64,000 nucleotides of DNA from Nageia nagi (GCA_050084985.1 JBITNC010000001.1:50530001-50594000); one strand, 5' to 3'. Shown: positions 1 to 11,905, counted from the first letter of the stretch. Notes: a model not told the origin generated them from the sequence alone. Numbers and translations: made by a program.

Positions 1-721
1 AAGGACAATATATCTAAACAAGAAAACATTTAGTAGTTATATATCGTAAATTCATAAAAATATAGATTTCAAATTCTAGATTTAACTATTAAGACGAATC
101 CCAACATCATAACCCTAATTTTATTTTTAATTTTAATTTTGAGATGGAATAACTTACATATTATTTCAATTTTTTCAAATTCATATAATTCACTTTCATA
201 AAGAAAGAGATTTTTCCTCTTGTAACCTTGAAAATATAAAAAATCAAGGCCGACATTATATATATATAGCAATACAACCCATTTTTTTTCACATCCAAAG
301 TTAATATTCCTTACACATATTTTTGGAAAATCATAAAACAACATTTAATAAGAGAAAAAGATAATATTCAAACACTACTACTTTGCCATTCTATAGATCT
401 TGAATATGGTCTTCTAGCTGACAAAGAGATTCTAATGATTTGATAAAGAATTTTTGATGATCCGATAAAGATATTTTGATATTTGACAAAGAGATTATGA
501 TTGTCCAAATAATTGAACTTCTCTACAGATTCTTTGTTGATCTGACAATATTTCTTGTTGATTTGATAAAGCTTATCCGTAAATCATAATGTTTCCTATA
601 TATATATCCGTAAAATCAATAATGTTTACCTATATATATATTATATATATATATATAAAATTTTATTTTTTGAAGAAATTTAGTTTTATTATTTGATAAG
701 GATAATTTATAGATATTTTAA
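1..721. other. AT-rich spacer
   Basis: No coding region with recognisable similarity is visible; the only reading frames are short and of random composition. Between about 415 and 580 a loose repeat of 25-30 bases recurs, built around the words GATTTGATAAAG and GATCCGATAAAG. An (AT)n run lies near 630-657. Confidence 0.6.
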
Positions 722-1050
722 TTTTATCATCCTATTCAAATAACTTTGTCATTTCAACTAACTAATTTTTTTCACTCCCATTATATTTTTTGTCATTCCA
801 ACTAAGTACCTTTATCGTTTCAAATAAGTATTTTTTTTCATGCCCTCCATCCTTTTTTACTATTCTATCTAAGTATTTTTATCATTTTGATAAATATTTT
901 TATCTTCTAAGTATTTTTTTTGTTCTGATTAAGTATTTTTATTATTTAGGCTAAGTATTTTTATCATTTTGACTAAGTATTTCTACCATTTCAGCTACAT
1001 AATTTTTTCATATCAAATAAATTATTTTCTCATTTCAATTAAATAATGTT
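722..1050. repeat. Degenerate minisatellite, unit about 21-25 bp
   Basis: The word CTAAGTATTTTTATCATTTT recurs with substitutions and small length changes, roughly a dozen times, giving a pyrimidine-rich strand. Units differ by several bases each, so this is an old array. Confidence 0.7.
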
Positions 1051-1985
1051 TTACCTCATATTTATAAATTTTTGTACTTTTTAAAATGTAAATAGCTAAC
1101 AAAAATAAACATGATTTGGTGAATTCCGGTCCGTTTTCCATATAGGGTTTGAAAAAATTCACTTTGATTTTATAATTCAATTTTAGAGAGAGGTATTAAC
1201 ATTTTCCATGGATCCACCCCTTCATATTTATACTTTCAACCAAACTTATCTTGGATGTCAAACCAAATGAGTTCATAAAAGGCAAACTACTCCCTATAAT
1301 CTTGTTGAAAATAATAATAATTGATTATATAGCTTATCCAAGCATTTAATTCATGCTTTTTTATTTCTTATTGATATATTCATGCCAATATTGATGGTAA
1401 GGTTTATCTAATTAATCTAAAAAATTCTATTGAGAATGTATTTTATTTTTCTTCCCCACACACACAAATATAATATATATATATATATATATATATCTAT
1501 CAAATTTAAATATTTAATAAGTGAGAACAAGATTTAATATGTCATATTTCAATTTGGTACATGCTAAAAGATTGTTATATTCATTTGCTATCCTTTTTCT
1601 TAGATCTCTTATGTTACCTAGTTGTTAAATTACACTTGTATAGTAATATCATTCCATTCAATTTCTATTATCATTTTGTAGGTAAACAATTGTATTTATT
1701 ATTATTTTATTTATCTACATTTTTCACGAACCCATAGATATGTTATTTTTATCAAATATATGAATATTTAACAAAACCTCAAAAAAAACCCTAAAAATAT
1801 AAAATATAAACTCATAAATGGTTAAGAGATTTCTCCTTGAATAAGGATTGATGGAAGAACTAATCTTATTTTTCAATCAAAATAGTGTAAATCATAATTA
1901 CAATGTAACTCAAAATGCTAATCATGAGGGTAGTGAAAATAGGTAAAAAAATATAGATCCACAAATATTAGAAATAACAAAGAAT
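1051..1985. other. Spacer with (AT)n microsatellite
   Basis: No gene seen. A short CACACA tract runs into an (AT)n microsatellite at about 1470-1497. Confidence 0.55.
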
Positions 1986-3780
1986 TTAGAAAAGTTAGAG
2001 TAACAAATGAATGGGAATAAATATACATTGTATGCTTTTGATGGTTTATTATTAGTCCATTCTCATGGGATATATTTAAAATGTTATTATCCATTAACTA
2101 TAGAAGTTCAAACATATTTAGTGGGGATAAAGATCTAGAAAAATACTTTATTAGCTTTGAAAAAGAATGTAAAATTAAATGGAAGTGACTATCCTCCAGC
2201 CAAATTTGTTTATATATTTTGGGTGTACATCCTATATACCTTGGGTGTATATACCTCAAATTAGTGAAAATCAAATATGTTGGATGAATCAAGGCCAAAG
2301 TTAGCCAGATTCAAACACCCATTACTAATTCGAATTTGTTGCAACAATTTTTAGCCATTTCTATAAGTGATCAAAAAATGATAAGCCCAAAGTATATGTT
2401 GAATTTGGTTATATGATAGCCTTACCCAAATTAAATTAGGATATAATAACAAATGAATGACTAGATTCTTCCCTGATATCTTAAAGAGAGGAAAATGTAA
2501 AGTTCCACAAGCTTCCTACTCACTCCCTAAATAACTATAAATAAGTTGCAAATAAATTTGTTGACCATTATGGGTATAACATTAAATAAAAAGTATGTTT
2601 GAACTAAGAATATGGAAATGAGAAGATCATCAAGAGGTCAAATGATGGGATTAGTAGGCTTTAAAGTGCAAGGGGATAATTTGGGAGGGAATAACTTTGA
2701 TTGTGGATTATATTAACACCAATTATTGGGCATGAATCAATTTGATTAGCTAGGGTTTTCATACATGAATGACCATGAAAACCTATAGATGTATCGTATC
2801 CCTATAGAATCAAGGCTTTATTGGATGACATTCCTCTACGTCATATACTTCATAGGAATGGATGGTGGAAGATTCAAATGTAGGAAAAAACCTGCTAAGT
2901 CATACTTTGCAAATAAATATGGTGAAAGAGTGGTAGTTATGAATATCTCCCTCCAATTAGTTCTAAATTACCCTTGTAAATGAAAAATAACAAAGGTTGC
3001 TGAGAAAGATTTGATAGAAAATGATATGGAGAGGATCGGGCAAAGAAGACCCAAAGAAGGATGCCTTGACATAAAAGACATTGATGATATGAGAAGAAAT
3101 GAAATAAATGATGAATATATTAGGGTTTGAATCCAAGGTGAATCTCTAAAGGTACTTCATAAATATGTTAGCTACATTGTTAAGAAAGTATTTGAAAGTA
3201 AGGGTTTCTAACTCGAAGTCGCTCTTGAGTCTCTAGGTTGTTGAAGAAGATAAACAAAGTAGACTATGCCATGTTAGAAAATTGCTATGTAAAAGGCCCA
3301 AAGCCATAAGAACCACTTTGTTATAATCAAATTTATAGAATAGAGAATCTAAATATTCTTAAAAGACATTAGAATGTGTATGTAATTAAAGAATTGCATA
3401 AGGTAGATCTAACTGGCATTTAAATCAATTCAAATTCACCATAAGCATTATCGATGGAAAACTTCATTTGGGAACTCAAGAATTAATTGTAGCAACTCAT
3501 TGCATTGATAATTCAATTGAAGGCATTATTTTAGGAAGATTCTAAAAAAAAATCAAATTGACGATATAATGAATCCGAACTAAACACTTTTTATTAAGAG
3601 ATGATCCTTAAGAACAAAGAACCAAATGTGAGAAAAATATCAAAGATATTCATGGTACAATGAAGATTGGAGTGAAATTCAATGACTTATCAATGAAGGA
3701 AAGTGTATATAACCTACTTTTGTTGAGAATATGAAAACTTTATTATGGCTTATTCAACTTTGCCGAAACCTATACCTTTG
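1986..3780 (+). pseudogene. Decayed retroelement gag-protease remnant
   Basis: Read on the plus strand across many stops and frame changes, three landmarks appear in the order expected of an LTR-retroelement. Near 2125-2190 there is a gag-like stretch (FSGDKDLEKYFISFEKEC). Near 2877-2921 a CCHC-knuckle-like stretch keeps the CX2CX4HX4C spacing, but three of the four metal ligands are replaced (C, K, Y, Y). Near 3420-3545 a stretch ending in EGIILGR resembles the C-terminal part of a retropepsin. No reverse transcriptase, LTR or primer site could be paired with it. A Ty3/gypsy-type origin is my best reading; a pararetrovirus-like origin is not excluded. The 64-residue frame at 2789-2983 is part of this remnant and not a separate gene. 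Confidence 0.45.
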
Positions 3781-4237
3781 TACCTACAAATCCTATCCAT
3801 ATAGCTGTCCACAAATTTTGAATTTATCGCCATTTTCTCTCTCTAATTTTTATCTATTTTTAAGTTCTTTTTTGTAGCCATTTTATTACATTTTACTTCC
3901 TAAAACTAATTGTTACCTAAATATAACTATCCTTTGACTATTCCAAAACTTCTCATCTTGATATGGGTCAAAATATGGTAAAAAAGGGTCATGTTTGGCC
4001 TTGTTTTGAAATATTTTTCAACCTACTAAAATATATAATTGATTTTAGAAGATCAACCTTTCCAAGTCTATAACCACATTTTCTTATTTCTACAATTTTA
4101 ACCTATTTTTTGCATTTGCTAATTCTTCTTATATCATGTTAATGAGGGGATATTGAATTTTCTTGTTTTACCTTATCTTAATGTTGTTTATCTATTACAA
4201 CTTTATAGACCTTTCTATCATGTTTAAATTTGATACA
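3781..4237. other. Spacer
   Basis: AT-rich sequence between the gag-protease remnant and the gypsy 5' LTR. No gene or repeat recognised. Confidence 0.5.
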
Positions 4238-4242
4238 CCTAT

Positions 4243-5709
4243 TGTATATTCATACATAATAAATTCTTTATTAAAGCCCCGGTGTACCTTACTTGCAATC
4301 ATGAGTTCATTTTAAGATCCCCGGGAGTTTTTTTGGGAGCAAACAAAACAGGTCAGAGTCAGTAGATAAAGCGTTCCGAAATGAAATGATGACATCACAG
4401 AAGAAAGGATGAAGCTCAGTTGTGGAAAAGCCCAGGTTCTGAAGGAGGTGAGGTCAGCAAGAGATAATCAAAGAAGCCAGAGCCCGTAAATTAAGTGTTC
4501 CAGAAGTAAAGCGTTCCAGAATAAAATGATGATGTCACAGAGGATAAGATAGTCATGTTTTGGTAAAGACCGGGTTCCAAAGATGATGAGGTCAGTAAGG
4601 GGAATTGAGAAGCCAGGGTCAGTAAATAAAGCATTTCGAAAGAGATGACATCAGCGATTTCGGGCCTTAACCCAAAACCAGAGCCCGAAAGTGATGAGGT
4701 AGCAAGGAGTGATCAAATAGTCGAAGCCAGTGAGTAAAACATTTCAGAGGTAAGAGATGACATCATGGGGAGAATGATGTTCACATGTTTGAATGAAACT
4801 GGGTCTTGGAAGTGATGAGGTCAGTGAGGAGTGATCGAATAGTCGGAGCCGGTGAGTAGAGCATTCTGGAATGTAGAGATGAGGTTAGTAAAGGGGGATC
4901 GAATAGCCGGAGCCAGTAAATAGAACATCGCAATAAAGACGATGCCAGCAAGAGGTTAGATCACAATATCATATACAATCTACCCCATTTTTGTAATATT
5001 CTACCAAGTGGCGTATGTAGGTAGTATCAGTTAAAAGAAGGCTAGAATCTTGAAGCCATTTTTGTAAACATTTATGTTCTACAATTCTTGTAACTGTTGT
5101 TACTGCAGTATAAGTATACGAAAATAAAGTGGAAAAGGGGTCAAAATCCCTAGTATTACTCTTTACATTTGTTCTCGAAGACCTGTAGTTTTTATCAGTA
5201 ATATGATACCATCTTGACCTTTCTTGTCTAGCACTCGTAATTGTCATTCTTAATTTGGTTACATTATGGCAGCTTGGCTTGTTTCCTAAATGATAATCAT
5301 GAGTTGCTGGTATAACTATGTCTGCTACATGGTAGAGTAAAGCTGGAAAACTATTAGAGAGTGAGAGCTTGTACTGTAGCTGCTACACTAGATTCAGGCC
5401 AAGGTTTCACACACTATGAAAGCCCGCGCTAAACTAGTGACCCACCTTTGCTTTCTCTCTTGTTACCCTAAGCCTTTTTGCTTAAATTCCTCGCACTCTA
5501 CTCCTTTTTATTTTCTTTCCTATTACCCTAAGCCTTTTGCTTAAATTCCTCGCACTCTACTCTTTTTCTTTTCTTTCCTGTTACTTCTCCTACACCCAAT
5601 GTATAAGGAACCAGCCTTCTCCGAAGATCAGACTGTCACCATAGTCTGTTTTTGATTTACTTTGGTTAATATTGTTCATGGCGCATATATTACACAATCT
5701 TAATCAATA
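4243..5709 (+). repeat. 5' LTR of gypsy element, 1467 bp
   Basis: Starts TGTATATTC directly after the target duplication and aligns with 7513-9039. It ends TCAATA where the 3' LTR has TCAACA, so its terminal CA has become TA. About 4340-4960 consists of diverged sub-repeats containing GATGAGGTCAG and GATGACATCA words. A TATA-like word (ATAAGTATACG) lies near 5109. The minus-strand frame at 4969-5247 recurs in the other LTR and is not a gene. Confidence 0.88.
5463..5582 (+). repeat. 60-bp tandem repeat in 5' LTR, two copies
   Basis: Units begin TTACCCTAAGCC at 5463 and 5523. The 3' LTR carries three copies at 8734-8911. Confidence 0.85.
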
Positions 5710-5752
5710 GTATTTCTTTTTGGCATGCCCGATGGGACACGAAGAAACTTAT

Positions 5753-5766
5753 TGGCGACTCTGCTG
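5753..5766 (+). other. Primer binding site, tRNA-Arg type
   Basis: TGGCGACTCTGCTG lies 43 bases after the LTR end, preceded by GCATGCCCGATGGGAC. This motif pair is the one I associate with Tat/Ogre-type elements, primed by tRNA-Arg. The distance from the LTR is longer than usual. Confidence 0.6.
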
Positions 5767-5857
5767 AAGCACTATCTATGGTATGTATTAAAGCAAATTA
5801 TTTGTAAATATCATATGTGCTTTTGAACCTGTCACTTTCTTTTGTGACCTAGAGTTT

Positions 5858-7110
5858 ATGTGGACAAGATCTAAAACTAGAGCAGCAAAAGAAGCATTAG
5901 ATTTTAGAACGTTAGATACTCATAAGAGAAAGACCTTGATCAAGTCCAAGTCTCTGAATAGTATCAGCTCCCTAAAATCCTTTACCAAGCCAGAATCATC
6001 CAATCTTCACACTAGAAATACCTCTCCTGAAATGGCTAATCCAGCTCAGAATGTTTGTTCAAAATGGGACAATGGAGTACCAATAGCCCTGGTGGTGTTG
6101 CATGACATCCCAACAAATGTTTTCAAAACCCTTTCAGAGTTTGATGCAACTTCAGAGAAAATGGCTTACGAGCATTGTGTTGATGTAGCTGGCCTAGTGA
6201 AGATTCATAATATCCAACATGAAGATGTCATGGTGAGATTATTAGCTCAGTATTTCAAGGGAAAGGTCCTAGATTGGTACAGAGGCCTTCCTAACGGATC
6301 TATAAACACTTGGGCTCAGCTGGCAGAGCCCTTTATCTTGGAATTTAATGAATTAGGAGATCCCTTTTCCTTGTTAACACAGTTCACTTCAATCAAAAGA
6401 TATGAGCAAGAAAATATCCCTAATTTCAATATTAGATTCCAAAAAACTTGGGTGAGAGTCCCCATGCCAATCAAGCCTTAGCAATTTCAAGCCTTAATGT
6501 ATTACCTGAGAGCCTTTCCTCCGGATCTCTCTCTGCAAATCCAAAATTCCAGAGTAAATACTTTCTCGGAGGTCTATATACAAGCAGTATATGCTGAATC
6601 CTATCTTATTGCAGTTGGGAAATTACCAAGTCGCATGCCAATGCCTTATTTTCTAATAATCGCCTAACAGCAAATTTTGAGACCTCAAGCAATTAGTTTG
6701 GCTCCACCACTGGCTAGTATCCCCACCCCTGTCCAACAGTGGCCATCAACCTTGCCAGTCCCTAGAGCTCCCTTGGCCTTACCAGCCTCTCATCAACCTA
6801 ATATGAATCAAGGGGTAGCCTCATCGATAGAGATTCAGGAACTCTGAAACTTGTGTAGAAATATGGCAAACCAGATTACCATTCTACGCAGACAAAGCAA
6901 TGTAAGAAGATATCCTTATCCTGCTATAGAAGAGGCTCAGAATGTGTTGAATGAGGATGTAAGCCAAGCTTCCTCTTCAGGGTCAACCACTGGTTGGTGT
7001 TTGGCCTGCAATAACACTCATGAATAAACCACATGTCCTGTTTATCAATACCAAGAATATTTATCAAGAAGTGGGGGCATTCCTTCACCTGGTGTAGCTG
7101 ATGACATAAG
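5858..7110 (+). pseudogene. gag of gypsy element (stops in frame)
   Basis: The first 207 codons are open and start MWTRSKTRAAKEAL. A Retrotrans_gag-type capsid segment follows at about residues 125-200 (LDWYRGLPNGSINTWAQL). The same frame continues past TAG at 6479-6481 and further stops (about 6665, 6845, 7025) into a proline-rich linker. A nucleocapsid knuckle lies at 6998-7036 with ligands C, C, H, C spaced CX2CX3HX4C, one residue shorter than the canonical form. The gag protein would form the particle coat. Because all pieces stay in one frame, decay here is by point mutation and not by frameshift. Confidence 0.8.
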
Positions 7111-7512
7111 CTGAGATGTGAACCTGATGAATTTTGCACCAGCGGGTATAGGAGGTTTTACTGTGGAAACAAGATCAGGGAGAAACCCCTAGTCTCCGGT
7201 ATTCTGGAAAGAAAAGTTGAATCCCAAAAGAGCTCTGGAATCAATCATATCAAGACCTCCGGAGAAGAAATGAAATAGTAAAAGGTGGTTTGACGATCGA
7301 AAATCAACTTCGGATACTTTCAGAGAAGGAGATTTAGTATTGAAATGGGATGAGGACAAAGCTAAACCAGGAAAACACAAACAATTTGAATTCATGTGGT
7401 CCAGACCTGTAGTAGTGAAATGTGTTGGTATTATTTTTGGTATTATTTTTTCAGACTGGGTTCTAAATTCCTCTTTGATAAAGGCAAAATTTTCCCCCAG
7501 AGGTCACCATAA
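7111..7512 (+). pseudogene. Integrase C-terminal tail fused in frame to gag
   Basis: In the same reading frame as gag, a stretch with TRSGRNP (about 7165-7190) is followed directly by the end of an integrase: KRWFDDRKST, then FREGDLVLKWDEDKAKPGKH, at about 7250-7385. This is the region just after the integrase core in Tat/Ogre-type elements. Everything between gag and this point is deleted, with the junction near 7195-7255. Stops at 7190-7192 and 7271-7273 interrupt it. Sequence up to 7512 precedes the 3' LTR; a clear polypurine tract is not seen. Confidence 0.75.
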
Positions 7513-9039
7513 TGTATATTCATACATAATAAATTCTTTATTAAAGCCCCGGTGTACCTTACTTGCAATCATGAGTTCAATTTAAGATCCCCGGGAGTTT
7601 TTTTGGGAGCAAACAAAATAGGTCGAAGTTAGTAGATAAAGCATTTCGAAATGAAATGATGACATCACAGAAGAAATGATGAAGCTCAGTTGTGGAAAAG
7701 CCTGGGTTCCGAAGGAGGTGAGGTCAGCAAGAGATAATCGAAGAAGCTGAAGCCCGTAAATTAAGTGTCCCAGAAGTAAAGCATTCTGGAATAAAATGAT
7801 GATGTTGTGGAGGATAAGATAATCACATTTTGGTAAATACCAGGTTCCAAAGATGATGAGGTTAGCAAGGGGAATTGAGAAGCTGATGTCAGTAAATAAA
7901 GCATTTCGGAAGAGATGACGTCAACGATTTCGGGCCTTAACCCAAAAATGGAGCTCGAAAGTGATGAGGTCAGTAAGGAGTGATCAAATAGCTAGAGCCA
8001 ATGAGTAAAACATTCTGGAGGTAAGAGATGATGTCATAGGGAGAATGATGTTCACATGTTTTAATGAAACTGGGTCCCAAAAGTGATGAGGTCAGTGAGG
8101 AGTGATCGAATAGCCGGAGCTGGTGAGTAGAGCATTTCAGAATGTAGAGATGAGGTCAGTAAAGGGGGATCGAATAGCCAGAGCCAGTAAATAGAACATC
8201 ACGATAAAGATGATGCCAGCAAGAGGTTAGATCATAGTATCATCTGCAATCTACCCCATTTTTGTAATATTTTGCCAAGTGGCGTATGTAGGTAGTATCA
8301 ATTAAAAGAAGGCTAGAATCTTGAAGCCATTTTTGTAAACATTTCTGTTCTAAAATTCTTGTAACTGTTGTTACTGCAGTATAAGTATATGAAAATAAAG
8401 TGGAAAAGGGGTCAGAAGCCCTAGTATTACTCTTTACATTTATTCTCAAAGACCTATAGTTTTTATCAGTAATATGATACCATCTTGACCTTTCTTGTCT
8501 AGCACTCGTAATTGTCATTCTTAATTTGGTTACATCATGGTAGCTTGGCTTGTTTCCTAAATGATAATCATGAGTTGCTAGTATAACTATGTCTGCTACA
8601 TGGTAGAGTAAAGCTGGAAAACTATTAGAGAGTGAGAGCTTGTACTGTAGCTGCTACACTAGATTCAGGCCAAGGTTTCACACATTGTGAAAGCCTGCGC
8701 TGAACTAGTGACCCACCTTTGCTTTCTCTCTTGTTACCCTAAGCCTTTTTGCTTAAATTCCTCACACTCTACTCCTTTTTATTTTCTTTCCTGTTACCCT
8801 AACCCTTTTGCTTAAATTCCTCGCACTCTACTCCTTTTTATTTTCTTTCCTATTACCCTAAGCCTTTTGCTTAAATTCCTCGCACTCTACTCTTTTTATT
8901 TTCTTTCCTATTACTTCTCCTACACCCAATGTATAAGGAACCGGCCTTCTCTGGAGATCAGACTGTCACCATAGTCTGTTCTTGATTTACTTTGGTTAAG
9001 ATTGTTCATGGCGCATATATTACACAATCTTAATCAACA
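7513..9039 (+). repeat. 3' LTR of gypsy element, 1527 bp
   Basis: Begins TGTATATTC and ends TCAACA directly before the CCTAT target duplication. It is 60 bp longer than the 5' LTR because it has one more copy of the 60-bp unit. A perfect TGACGTCA palindrome lies at 7916-7923 where the 5' LTR has TGACATCA. The two LTRs differ at many positions, so the insertion is old. Confidence 0.88.
8734..8911 (+). repeat. 60-bp tandem repeat in 3' LTR, three copies
   Basis: Units start at 8734, 8794 and 8853 (TTACCCTAA words followed by a pyrimidine-rich stretch). The 5' LTR has only two. Confidence 0.85.
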
Positions 9040-9044
9040 CCTAT

Positions 9045-9532
9045 AAGGTTAAAGGAATAACTCCCATGACATGGATCCAAGATCTAATTATAATTAATTT
9101 GCATAAGATCTTCCTTATATGATGTAGCAAGCTTAATTATTGATTTTGAGACCAAGCTAAATAGGTAAATTGATGATCCAAATAGAATATTATTTTGCTT
9201 TATCAAATTTTCAACTTTCATAGTGGATTTTTGAATAGGTGGTAACTATTATTCCTCAAATATTTGCAAAAAACTTAATTGAACAAATTTCAATCCTAAA
9301 TATATATCTATAATGCTCATTTCATTTTGTAACAAAAAATACTTACCTTTATATACAAAGCCAAACCTCAATCCACAATATCTTTGCTAGGTATCTCACT
9401 TACATCAAATTTGATTAACTTGCTTTATTTCCAAGAATCCACTACTAAACAATGTTGATGTTGTCATATTGGAAGGAACTTGTTCATTCATGAAGACCTC
9501 ATATAGAATATCCCTATATTAGAATGAGCTCA
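9045..9532. other. Spacer between gypsy and CACTA elements
   Basis: AT-rich, no gene or repeat recognised. Confidence 0.5.
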
Positions 9533-9535
9533 TAT

Positions 9536-9563
9536 CACTATACCAAAAATGGGCTTTAGGGGC
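9536..9563 (+). repeat. CACTA terminal inverted repeat, left
   Basis: Begins CACTATACCAAAAA and continues GGGCTTTAGGGGC; pairs with 16243-16270. Confidence 0.85.
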
Positions 9564-9868
9564 AAGCAATTTAAGGTGGCAATTTTTAACCGCTCCAATT
9601 TGGGGTTTTAGTGGCAGTTTCATGGATCAGTTTGAAACCATACCTATAAATCACAAAGAGGTAGTTTAAGAATACCCCTAAATGATAAGAAAAAAAAGGT
9701 GGGCAGACATATTTCATTCTCCTATAGTCTCATTTTTTTTTTTTTTGCCCTCACAATTTTTGTCTTCCTCATGTAGTCTCATGGACTATAATGGTTGCAA
9801 GATAAGCACAATAATGGATTTTTTTGAATAAGATCTATATACTTTTAAGTAGTTATTAGATGTAAATA

Positions 9869-10026
9869 CCTACTTTGGAACCTTTATCAATAATATTATT
9901 CTAATTTGTACAACCATGGAAGCCTTACTTTGCAACCTTTATCAATATTATTTTAGCCTATACCATCATGGAAGCCCTAATCTACAACCTTTATCGATAT
10001 TTTTCTAGTTTGTGCCACCATGGAAT
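9869..10026 (+). repeat. Three tandem 52-bp copies of a PPR segment
   Basis: The words ACCTTTATCAATA and ACCATGGAAGC recur three times in succession at about 9869, 9921 and 9973. Each copy reads as the PPR stretch that normally occurs once per repeat (similar to TFA...LPTCATMEAL), so part of the captured coding DNA was triplicated. Confidence 0.7.
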
Positions 10027-10049
10027 CTCTAAAAAAAGGTATAAATATT

Positions 10050-11720
10050 ATTTTTCAAATATTGTAGTTGTGAGCGCCTTGGTTGGAATAGATGATATGC
10101 AATTTAAGATACAACTAGGATGCCCTTAAACTATTTGATCTAATGAAGTACTTGAGAATGAATCCTAACAATACAACCTTTGTATGTGTTTACAGTTTAG
10201 ACTATGTTTTTTTTAAGGTGATGGTATTTTATTTCTAGCATTTTTCTTCATACAATCTCAGCACTTACCCACCAAAATGAAAATCTTCATATTGATATGA
10301 ATAACTCTCACATAATTCTAGTTAAGATGGGTGATTGAAGTACATAATGATACCTCTACCATTATCATAATGTTGATTAAACATCATCCAAAATCTAAGC
10401 TTACTTTATTTCATGAAATAAATCCTCTTCATATTACATTCATTCTCTATAATTGAAATCATATATTAATAGAGGTAGAAATAGATGGGCATAAGACCAC
10501 CTCTATTTCCTTCTCTTTTAAAGGCCATGGTTTTTTTTTCATGTTTTTAGTCATACAATATCATCACTTATCTAACAAAATAATAATCTTCTCATCTACA
10601 TGAATATCACTCTCATACAATTCTATTGAGATGGGCAATTGAAACACTCAATGCATATTTTTCTTAGTACAAATACAAATACACTCTACTTTCTATTCTC
10701 TTCAACATGTCTTTAACTCCTTCAATCTTGCATTGCTAACAATGCCCTTCTAGAGGTGAATCTCTGTCATTTACTTATTAATCACATTGAACTTAAATTT
10801 AGCCCATCCATGCATAAATTTCTACAAAATAGATTTATCCACATGTATGTCAGTTATGGAAGTTTAAAAAAGACATGGCTTTCCTCGATAAGAATTGACA
10901 TTGTTTCACCAAAAATAACAAACAACAACAATAGTCCAATTAGATAAATTCACCTTTCTTACAACCCTTGAAGCATGCACCAAATTGGGATATTTGTAAT
11001 AAGGTTTATACACACATCAAGGACTCTTTAAAAATGAATTTATACCATATCATATGGTTGTGAGTGCCTTAGTAGACATGTATGCAAAATGTACAAGCTT
11101 AGACATGTATGCAAAAAGAAGGCACACAAATTGTTTGACAAGATGCATGATGCAAACATAATTTCATGGATTGCAAAAGGGTTACATTGAAAGGGCTTAC
11201 GAATTATTTGATAAAATACCTCATCAAGATGCAATCTCATGGAATGCAATGGTTGCATGATATGCACAAAATGGATTTTTTAATAAGGCTTTAGAGAATT
11301 TTAAGCAAATACAATTATCAAATGTAAACCCAAAATATATAATTTTTCAACATTCCTCCAACATGTGCCACCATGGGAGCTCTAGAAGAAGGTATGAACA
11401 TCATTCAAAGAATAGCTGAACTGGTTTTTAATCAAATATTATGGTTGTGAATGTTTGATAGACATGTATACAAAATATGAAAGAATACATAAGACCCTAT
11501 AATTACTTTACAAATGCATGATGCCTAATTTTATGGATTGCAATGATTATTAGGATATGCACAAAATGGATATGCTTAAATGGCCTTAGAATTATTTGAC
11601 AATTTGCCTCATTGAGATGAAGTCTCATATATTGTAATGATCACAAGTTATGTACAAAATGGATTTTTTGATGAGGGCTATAAATACTTTAATATCATGA
11701 GTGAATCTTATTGGTGATGC
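10050..11720 (+). pseudogene. PPR (PLS-class) pseudogene, first part
   Basis: Broken plus-strand PPR motifs: VVSALV near 10065; KLFD-type text near 10120; VVSALVDMYAKC at about 11055-11090; AYELFDKIP followed by DAISWNAMVA and YAQNGF at about 11195-11280; a CATMGALEEGM-like stretch near 11360; and further DMYTKY and ISWI-type pieces to 11700. PPR proteins bind organelle RNA and consist of about 35-residue repeats, and these motifs are the conserved core of PLS-type repeats. Many stops and frame changes preclude function. The wording resembles gymnosperm PPR genes. It lies within the CACTA element. Confidence 0.82.
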
Positions 11721-11905
11721 AAAGTAATGCAAGATATAAAGAGTCTTGCATAATGATATGGTGCAAACTTTAGGTAGAAAGCAAACCATGTTTCATTTCT
11801 TTTTTTCAAAAATTATTCTTATTAAATAGTTTATACAAAATAGACAATGTTTTTAATTACTGACATCATATTCTCAAGTGAAACATAACTACCTACCTAA
11901 ATTGA
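11718..11905 (+). repeat. Duplicated non-coding block, copy 1
   Basis: Starts GATGCAAAGTAATGCAAG and is repeated with moderate divergence at 13787-13975. In each case it follows PPR debris, so the PPR unit and its flank were duplicated inside the CACTA element. Confidence 0.75.

Larger units (their letters stand above)
4238..9044 (+). mobile_element. Ty3/gypsy (Tat/Ogre-like) deletion derivative
   Basis: Two direct LTRs (4243-5709 and 7513-9039) enclose only 1.8 kb of internal DNA, and the whole is flanked by CCTAT at 4238-4242 and 9040-9044, a perfect 5-bp target duplication. The internal part holds an Arg-type primer site, gag and the tail of integrase. Protease, reverse transcriptase, RNase H and the integrase core are missing. 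The primer site and the integrase tail (REGDLVLKWDEDKAKPGKH) point to the Tat/Ogre side of Ty3/gypsy; the lineage call is from motif memory only. The element is non-autonomous and its coding part contains several stops. Confidence 0.88.

Noticed and set aside
3120-3260. Faint Alba-like wording (IRVxIQGE...YVSYIVKK)
   Set aside because: Only a short stretch, with stops before and after, and the second half does not fit the family; it sits within a retroelement remnant.
4969-8518. Two nearly identical 92-codon minus frames (4969-5247 and 8240-8518)
   Set aside because: They lie at the same place in the two LTRs and are alike only because the LTRs are; no known motif.
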